This document shows, piece after piece, positions 1 to 5,237 of a stretch of DNA of 5,237 nt. The notes under the pieces are model-generated. The model was not told where the DNA came from and ran no database searches. It worked only from the letters and a program-made list of their open reading frames with translations. The translations under genes were made by a program, and so were the position numbers. Where the stretch lies: assembly GCA_946482385.1 (NCBI GenBank), contig CAMLRI010000200.1, positions 1 through 5,237 on the forward strand. Direction: 5' to 3'. This DNA is from an uncultured Cellvibrio sp. Its GTDB lineage: Bacteria; Pseudomonadota; Gammaproteobacteria; Pseudomonadales; Cellvibrionaceae. How positions within the stretch are numbered: position 1 is the stretch's first letter; each line of letters opens with the position of its first letter.

Positions 1-261
1 AAGGTCGGTGATCCTGACCCGGTAGATGCCCCGCAGCCCGCCCGCCGGTGGAAACTGGATAACATCTGACTCCAGGCCAAGCAAATGGGCATCAGTGCCA
101 TCCACCCGCACCATCTGGCCGTGGTAAGTGAGCGTGTAATTGCCGCCCAAGGCCTGGGTGATGGTGACAAAGGTGCCTTCCGGAATGGTCAGGGGTGTAC
201 CATCAGGCACCCGTCGTGCCGGGCAGTCCGCCTGGGCGACCACCATACGTCTTTCTGTCAT
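1..261 (-). CDS. sufT: SufT-family iron-sulfur assembly protein, N-terminal part (C-terminus outside window)
   Basis: Seen: 87 codons are open from an ATG at 261 to the left edge without a stop. The protein begins MTERRMVVAQADCPARRVPD and contains IPEGTFVTITQALGGNYT (about residues 26-43), followed by a VRVDGTDAHLLGL segment (51-63). This small N-terminal domain, with its TQALGG motif and R(V/I)DGxDAxxLGL ending, is what I recognise from proteobacterial SufT. Known: in complete members it is followed by a MIP18/DUF59 domain, and SufT acts as an accessory factor in Fe-S protein maturation. That domain would lie left of position 1 and cannot be confirmed here. The start is supported by GGGGA six bases upstream; a second in-frame ATG at 246 has no such support. 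The gene starts 14 bases after the A-type carrier and is the last gene visible in the operon. Residues 71-87 do not resemble a linker I know (see findings). Confidence 0.8.
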   Translation of the reverse strand, partial: MTERRMVVAQADCPARRVPDGTPLTIPEGTFVTITQALGGNYTLTYHGQMVRVDGTDAHLLGLESDVIQFPPAGGLRGIYRVRITDL

Positions 262-267
262 AAATAG

Positions 268-272
268 TCCCC
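268..272 (-). promoter_or_regulatory. Ribosome binding site of sufT
   Basis: The minus strand reads GGGGA here, six bases before the ATG at 261 and inside the 14-base gap after the preceding stop codon. It favours the start at 261 over the in-frame ATG at 246. Confidence 0.6.
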
Positions 273-275
273 GGC

Positions 276-635
276 CTAGCTCACGCTAAAGCTTTCGCCA
301 CAGCCGCAATAATCTTTTACGCGCGGATTGTTAAACCTGAGCTGCTGGTTAACACCCTCAATCACAAAATCAATTTCGGTGCCGCTGACCACCGGCAGCG
401 CGGCCGGGTCAAGCAACAGCTCCACCCCGGCGTCCACCATCAGGTGCAGGTCATCGGCCTTGGCCTCGTTGACCAAATCCACTACGTACATCCAACCGGT
501 GCAGCCGCTTTGCTTCACACTCAGGCGCACCGCCTTGGCCTGGCCACTTTTATCCAACTGACGCTTGAAATGCGCCGCCGCCGCCGGTGTAACCAACACG
601 GCCTGTTGTTGAGGATCAAAAGACTCAATACTCAT
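276..635 (-). CDS. sufA: A-type iron-sulfur cluster carrier (SufA/IscA family)
   Basis: This 119-residue protein is an A-type carrier, which accepts Fe-S clusters from a scaffold and passes them to apo-enzymes in the cytoplasm. The three cluster-binding cysteines of the family are all present: Cys45 in KQSGCTGWMYVVDLV, and Cys110 and Cys112 in NNPRVKDYCGCGESF near the C-terminus. Length agrees with the family (E. coli SufA is 122 residues). The interval between the first and second cysteine is one residue longer than in E. coli SufA. I chose the ATG at 635 because GAGGTG lies eight bases upstream. A TTG at 653 would add six residues (MRGDDC) but would swallow that ribosome binding site and has none of its own. 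The gene starts 24 bases after sufS and sits 14 bases before sufT. SufA, IscA and ErpA are paralogues; the name sufA rests on the operon context. Confidence 0.92.
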   Translation of the reverse strand: MSIESFDPQQQAVLVTPAAAAHFKRQLDKSGQAKAVRLSVKQSGCTGWMYVVDLVNEAKADDLHLMVDAGVELLLDPAALPVVSGTEIDFVIEGVNQQLRFNNPRVKDYCGCGESFSVS

Positions 636-643
636 GCAATCAT

Positions 644-649
644 CACCTC
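644..649 (-). promoter_or_regulatory. Ribosome binding site deciding the sufA start
   Basis: The minus strand reads GAGGTG, eight bases before the ATG at 635. It lies in the 24-base gap after the sufS stop and argues against the longer TTG-initiated reading from 653. Confidence 0.75.
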
Positions 650-659
650 GCAAATTCAG

Positions 660-1928
660 TTACAGCAAAAAAGTTTTCGCTTTTTCGATGGCCGCAAACA
701 GACGATCCACCTCAGCAAAGGTGTTGTAAAAACTGAAGCTCGCGCGCACTGTGCCGGGAATACCGAACTGATCCATAATCGGTTGCGCGCAGTGGTTGCC
801 GGTGCGTACCGCCACGCCCTGCTTATCCAATAAGACCCCCAAATCCGCCGGATGTGCGCCCTCCAACAAAAAGCTCATCACCGAGGTTTTGTGCGGCGCT
901 GTGCCCACCAGCTTGATGCCCGGTGTTGCCCGCGCTTTTTCTTCGGCATAGGCCAGCAATGCCTGCTCGTGGGCCGCCGCCGCCGTGCGGTCGATGGAGT
1001 TTAAATAATCAATTGCCGCACCCAGGCCTATGGCGCCGGCTATATCCGGCGTGCCCGCCTCAAATTTATAAGGCAGCTGGTTAAAAGTGGTGCCGGCAAA
1101 GCTCACGCTTTCAATCATTTCGCCGCCGCCCTGGTAAGGCGGCATGGCATCGAGCAGGTCGCGCTTGCCATAGAGCACCCCCAGGCCAGTGGGGCCAAAT
1201 AATTTATGGGCGGAGAACACATAAAAATCGCAGTTGAGCGCTTGCACATCCACCGGCCAGTGGCTCACCGCCTGGGCGCCGTCGATCAACACCCGCGCAC
1301 CCACCGCATGGGCGAGGGTAATAATTTTTTCGATGGGATTGATGGTGCCCATAGCGTTGGAGACATGGCCGACTGCCACCATTTTCACCCGCGCATCGAG
1401 CATAGCGTCGAAGGCGAGCATGTTGATATTGCCGTTGCCATCTACCGCTATAGGTTCCACCACCGCGCCTGTGGCCTGGGCCACCAATTGCCAGGGCACA
1501 ATATTGGAGTGGTGCTCCATGGCCGATACCAAAATGCGGTCGCCTGCGCGCAGGTTACTGCGCCCCCAACTGGCCGCCACCAGGTTAATGCTTTCGGTGG
1601 TGCCGCGCGTCCAAATAATTTGCTGGGCGCTGGGCGCCTGTAAAAAGCGCGCCACCTTTTCCCGCGCCGCCTCGAATTTGACCGTAGCGCGGTCGGCCAG
1701 GGCGTGGGCGCCGCGGTGTACGTTGGAGTTATCCTGGCGGTAATAATTGCTGATAGCCTCAATCACCGCATTGGGCTTTTGCGTGGTTGCCGCATTGTCG
1801 AGGTAGACCAATGGCTGGCCATTAACCTCTTGATGCAGGATGGGAAAATCCGCGCGGATTTTTTCCACATCAAAAGCCGCTGGCGCAAGCTTCGTCGGGG
1901 CGGTAGACACATCCGCAGGCAGGGTCAT
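660..1928 (-). CDS. sufS: Cysteine desulfurase SufS (class V aminotransferase fold)
   Basis: SufS is a PLP enzyme that converts L-cysteine to L-alanine and leaves the sulfur as a persulfide on its own cysteine, feeding the SufBCD scaffold. The 422-residue protein shows VYLDNAATTQKP (41-52), TRGTTESINLVA (107-118), the AMEHHSN motif with His139 stacking on PLP, DGAQAVSHWPVD (216-227), and SAHKLFGPTG, where Lys242 should form the Schiff base. Cys380 in RTGNHCAQP is the persulfide residue. Arg395 in TVRASFSFYNT matches the substrate-binding arginine. All these positions are exactly 16 higher than in E. coli SufS (406 residues), so the extra length is an Ala/Pro-containing N-terminal extension. 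The start ATG overlaps the sufD stop as ATGA, with GAGGTG eight bases upstream inside sufD, so translation is probably coupled. The residue two before the catalytic Cys is Asn378, where E. coli has His. No SufE or SufU partner is in the window. Confidence 0.97.
   Translation of the reverse strand: MTLPADVSTAPTKLAPAAFDVEKIRADFPILHQEVNGQPLVYLDNAATTQKPNAVIEAISNYYRQDNSNVHRGAHALADRATVKFEAAREKVARFLQAPSAQQIIWTRGTTESINLVAASWGRSNLRAGDRILVSAMEHHSNIVPWQLVAQATGAVVEPIAVDGNGNINMLAFDAMLDARVKMVAVGHVSNAMGTINPIEKIITLAHAVGARVLIDGAQAVSHWPVDVQALNCDFYVFSAHKLFGPTGLGVLYGKRDLLDAMPPYQGGGEMIESVSFAGTTFNQLPYKFEAGTPDIAGAIGLGAAIDYLNSIDRTAAAAHEQALLAYAEEKARATPGIKLVGTAPHKTSVMSFLLEGAHPADLGVLLDKQGVAVRTGNHCAQPIMDQFGIPGTVRASFSFYNTFAEVDRLFAAIEKAKTFLL
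1845..1862. repeat. Perfect 18-base palindrome inside sufS
   Basis: AAAATCCGCGCGGATTTT is its own reverse complement. In the sufS mRNA it can form a seven-pair stem with a GCGC loop, about 65 to 85 bases after the start codon. It encodes the conserved KIRADF stretch near the N-terminus, so codon choice alone may have produced it. A regulatory role is not shown. Confidence 0.5.
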
Positions 1929-1942
1929 TGACCAGACACCTC
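1925..1942 (-). promoter_or_regulatory. sufD/sufS ATGA overlap with sufS ribosome binding site
   Basis: On the minus strand GAGGTG (1937-1942) precedes the sufS ATG (1926-1928) by eight bases. The sufD TGA (1925-1927) shares two bases with that ATG. This stop-start overlap with a strong Shine-Dalgarno sequence in the upstream gene is the usual signature of translational coupling, which would keep SufD and SufS synthesis linked. Confidence 0.75.
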
Positions 1943-3238
1943 TTCATCCAGGTCCAGCAGCAATTGGTCGCGGCCAAAACGCGCGGCCAAACGCGGCAAC
2001 AGATAATCGTGAATCACCGGCTCGGCAATCTGCTCCAGCAATTCATTAACAAAACCAAAGCTGAGCATCACCTCCGCCTCTTTGCGCGAGAGGCCGCGGC
2101 TTTGCAAATAGTAGCGCGCCTGGGCGTTCAACTGCGCCACTGTGGCGCCGTGGGCACACTTCACATCGTCGGCATAAATTTCCAATTCCGGCTTGGTATT
2201 CACCTCGGCCTTGTTGGAGGTGAGCAAGTTTTTGTTGCTCAATTCCGCCAGGGTTTTTTGCGCATCCTGGTGGATATAAATGCGGCCATTAAAAATCGCC
2301 TGGGCTGAATCGCCCACTATGCCGCGAAACACCTCATTGGATGTGCAATGGGGCACCCAGTGGCAAATATTGGTGTGGTAATCCACCAGCTGCTGGTGGC
2401 GCGGCAGATACAGGCCTTGCAGATCCAACTCGGCACCGGCACCGCGATGGTTGAGCTGATAATCAATCCGCTGCAAGCGGCTGCCCAGCGCCAGGGTAAA
2501 ACCGCGATAGCGCGCATTGCGCTGCAAATCGCCGTGGACACCTCCGATATGCTGGGTGGCTTCGCCATCCAGATTCAAACGGTAATGCTGCAAACTGGCG
2601 TTATCGCCAACTACCAATTCTGTGAGCGCATTCACAAAGGTATTTTGCAATTCACTGGCGCTGAGGTAATGCTCAACCAATTCAGCACTGGCACCCGCTT
2701 CCAACACAGCCAGCAAACGGTTATTGACCGACACGGCTGACGACTGGGCACTATTGATATGTACCAGATACACCGGCTTTGTCAGCACCTGGTTGCGCGG
2801 CACATGCACCAGCACACCTTCGCTTAACCAGGCGTTGTTAAGGGTGGCAAACAGATGGCGCTCACCCTCAACCACCTTGCCCAGGTGTTGTTGGATCAGT
2901 GCCTGTTGCGCGCTATTGGCCTGGCTGAATAGCACCACTTCCGGCGACAAGGCCGATGACAGCTCGCGCTTGAACTGACCATCGACAAACACCAAACGCG
3001 TTGCATCCAGCGGGATTAAATCCAGCTGCGCCAGATCCACAGCCGCCGCCACACCCCAGGCCTGGGGCAGGTCTTTTTGCAGAGATTGCAGTGGCGTGTA
3101 CTTCCAGTGCTCGGTTTTGCGCGTGGGCCAGGGTTGTGACAACCAGGAATCCGCCGCTTGCGCGCGCAGGGTTTGCAACCAGGGCAAAGCCTGCTGCCGG
3201 GCAGCTAACCTAAGGGCTTGTTGCTGAAAATCACTCAT
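1925..3238 (-). CDS. sufD: Fe-S scaffold subunit SufD
   Basis: SufD pairs with SufB through their beta-helix cores and binds the ATPase SufC, making the SufBC2D scaffold. The 437-residue protein has the typical N-terminal TRKTEHWKYTPL element (39-50) and a long middle region expected to form the beta-helix. Its strongly conserved C-terminal half contains IFNGRIYIHQDAQKT (315-329), LSNKNLLTSNKAEVNTKP (333-350) and ADDVKCAHGATV (356-367). Cys361 and His363 correspond to E. coli SufD Cys358 and His360; the histidine is implicated in cluster formation at the SufB-SufD interface. E. coli SufD is 423 residues. I chose the ATG at 3238; the codon just before it is TTG (3241), giving a one-residue-longer alternative. 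The gene begins three bases after the sufC stop, with only a weak GGTG six bases upstream, so it may depend on coupling with sufC. Confidence 0.96.
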   Translation of the reverse strand: MSDFQQQALRLAARQQALPWLQTLRAQAADSWLSQPWPTRKTEHWKYTPLQSLQKDLPQAWGVAAAVDLAQLDLIPLDATRLVFVDGQFKRELSSALSPEVVLFSQANSAQQALIQQHLGKVVEGERHLFATLNNAWLSEGVLVHVPRNQVLTKPVYLVHINSAQSSAVSVNNRLLAVLEAGASAELVEHYLSASELQNTFVNALTELVVGDNASLQHYRLNLDGEATQHIGGVHGDLQRNARYRGFTLALGSRLQRIDYQLNHRGAGAELDLQGLYLPRHQQLVDYHTNICHWVPHCTSNEVFRGIVGDSAQAIFNGRIYIHQDAQKTLAELSNKNLLTSNKAEVNTKPELEIYADDVKCAHGATVAQLNAQARYYLQSRGLSRKEAEVMLSFGFVNELLEQIAEPVIHDYLLPRLAARFGRDQLLLDLDEEVSGQ

Positions 3239-3241
3239 CAA

Positions 3242-3991
3242 TTACACCGCCATTTGCTCAAGCCAGGAATAGCCTTTTTCTTCCAACTCCAGGGCCAATT
3301 CCTTACCGCCGGTTTTCACAATTTGGCCATTAGCCAGCACATGCACATAATCGGGCACTATGTAATCCAGCAAACGCTGGTAGTGGGTAACCACAATAAA
3401 ACTGCGCTCGGGTGAACGCATGGCATTCACGCCACTGGCCACGACTTGCAGGGCATCTATATCCAAACCCGAGTCAGTTTCATCGAGGATGCACAGGCTG
3501 GGCTCCAGCAGCATCATTTGCAGGATTTCGTTGCGCTTTTTTTCACCGCCGGAAAAACCTTCGTTAACGCCACGTTTCAAGAAAGCCTGGTCGAGGCTTA
3601 CTTTCTTGCTGGCATCGCGCGCCAGTTTCATAAATTCTACGGCAGATAATTCCGCCTGGCCGCGATGCTTGCGGGTGGCATCTACCGATGCCTTTAAAAA
3701 TTCCATGTTGCTTACACCGGGAATTTCCACCGGGTATTGGAAGGCAAGGAACAGGCCTTCGCGCGCGCGCTCTTCAATTTCCAGTTCAAACAGGTTTTTG
3801 CCTTTGAACTCCACGCTGCCGCCAGTTACCTCATAGCCTTCGCGGCCGGAGAGCACATTGCCCAGGGTGCTTTTGCCCGCGCCATTGGGGCCCATAATGG
3901 CGTGGACTTCACCCGGGTTAACGGTGAGGTTTAACCCCTTGAGGATATTTTTCTCTTCGACTTTCGCGTGCAAATCAGTAATGCGCAACAT
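3242..3991 (-). CDS. sufC: Fe-S assembly ATPase SufC (ABC-type)
   Basis: SufC is a soluble ABC ATPase whose dimerisation on SufB-SufD opens the scaffold for cluster building. It is not a membrane transporter. The 249-residue protein (E. coli 248) shows the Walker A motif GPNGAGKST (34-42), the Q-loop glutamine Gln85 in FQYP, the signature FSGGEKKRNEILQM (146-159), Walker B LCILDETDSGLD (166-177) with catalytic Glu171, and the switch His203 in VVTHYQRLL. Lys152 and Asp173 are also present; in E. coli SufC, Lys152 and Glu171 form the salt bridge that keeps the lone subunit poorly active. The FSGGEKKRNE signature and ETDSGLDIDAL distinguish it from ordinary transporter ATPases. The start ATG at 3991 has only GGA nine bases upstream. 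An 84-base spacer with a stem-loop separates it from sufB; sufD follows after three bases. Confidence 0.98.
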   Translation of the reverse strand: MLRITDLHAKVEEKNILKGLNLTVNPGEVHAIMGPNGAGKSTLGNVLSGREGYEVTGGSVEFKGKNLFELEIEERAREGLFLAFQYPVEIPGVSNMEFLKASVDATRKHRGQAELSAVEFMKLARDASKKVSLDQAFLKRGVNEGFSGGEKKRNEILQMMLLEPSLCILDETDSGLDIDALQVVASGVNAMRSPERSFIVVTHYQRLLDYIVPDYVHVLANGQIVKTGGKELALELEEKGYSWLEQMAV

Positions 3992-4075
3992 AAATTCAAA
4001 TCCGGTAAGGTGCTAACACAGTCAATTTCTTATATGCAGGCGCCGGCCTGCCGATGCTTGTTGTTGAGCGGGCTT
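3992..4075 (-). other. sufB-sufC intergenic spacer
   Basis: This is the only gap longer than 24 bases in the window. It holds a GC-rich stem-loop just after sufB and a weak ribosome binding site (GGA, 4001-4003) before sufC. On the minus strand there is a TTGACT hexamer, but no convincing -10 box at the right distance, so I do not call a promoter. No ORF or RNA gene is apparent. Confidence 0.7.
4036..4051 (-). repeat. Intergenic stem-loop between sufB and sufC
   Basis: The minus strand reads GCAGGC, a CGGC loop, then GCCTGC: a perfect six-pair GC-rich stem. It begins about 25 bases after the sufB stop. The bases downstream (ATATAAGAAATTG) contain no run of U, so it does not look like an intrinsic terminator. 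A role in mRNA processing, 3'-end protection of the sufB segment or partial attenuation is possible but inferred only. Confidence 0.6.

Positions 4076-5237
<1,162 letters not shown>

Noticed and set aside
636..653. Longer A-type carrier starting at a TTG at 653
   Set aside because: The extra codons cover a strong GAGGTG ribosome binding site placed eight bases before the ATG at 635, and the added residues have no family support.
444..833. Plus-strand open frame of 129 codons across sufA and the end of sufS
   Set aside because: It is antisense to two clearly recognised genes, and its translation resembles no family I know.
1234..1743. Plus-strand open frame of 169 codons inside sufS
   Set aside because: It is the complement of a well-conserved SufS coding stretch, and its length follows from the GC-rich codon bias of that gene.
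3239..3241. TTG at 3241 as the sufD start
   Set aside because: An ATG follows immediately at 3238 in the same frame, so the more common start codon is preferred. The difference is one residue.
3420..3836. Plus-strand open frame of 138 codons inside sufC
   Set aside because: It is antisense to the SufC ATPase core motifs and has no recognisable domain.
4001..4030. Possible promoter for sufC, from a TTGACT hexamer on the minus strand in the sufB-sufC spacer
   Set aside because: At 16 to 18 bases downstream there is no TATAAT-like hexamer, only GC-mixed or ATTTGA-like sequence.
4030..4052. Stem-loop as an intrinsic terminator after sufB
   Set aside because: No U-run follows the stem on the transcribed strand, and sufC, sufD and sufS need read-through from the shared promoter.

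Overview
The window is a gammaproteobacterial-type SUF iron-sulfur cluster assembly operon, read entirely on the minus strand. In transcription order (high to low coordinates) the genes are sufB (5' part outside the window), sufC, sufD, sufS, an A-type carrier gene (sufA-like) and sufT (3' part outside the window). All six products match well-known families, and every active-site or cluster-related residue I could place is present. I see no mobile element, CRISPR array, RNA gene or unknown cassette. This is a conserved housekeeping or stress operon, not a new system.

Layout. sufB fills the right end (4076 to beyond 5237) and lacks roughly 110 N-terminal residues because the window ends. An 84-base spacer (3992-4075) follows, the only real non-coding gap, and it holds a perfect GC-rich stem-loop. 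sufC (3242-3991) abuts sufD (1925-3238) with a 3-base gap. sufD overlaps sufS (660-1928) by the four bases of ATGA. A 24-base gap leads to the A-type carrier (276-635) and a 14-base gap to sufT (1-261, open at the left edge). Good Shine-Dalgarno sequences precede sufS, sufA and sufT; those of sufC and sufD are weak. No promoter or terminator is visible, so the operon must begin and end outside the window.

How the genes work together (established for the families). SufS takes sulfur from cysteine as a persulfide. SufB, SufC and SufD form the ATP-dependent scaffold on which clusters are built. The A-type protein carries clusters to client enzymes. SufT, which has a MIP18/DUF59 domain in complete family members, is thought to help cluster delivery or maturation. 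The usual sulfur shuttle SufE, or its SufU alternative, is not in the window.

Organism. The base composition appears moderately GC-rich by eye, and the proteins look like those of marine or soil Gammaproteobacteria. A Cellvibrio- or Pseudomonas-like lineage is my best guess, at low confidence and without any database comparison. The gene order sufBCDS-sufA-sufT differs from the E. coli order sufABCDSE.
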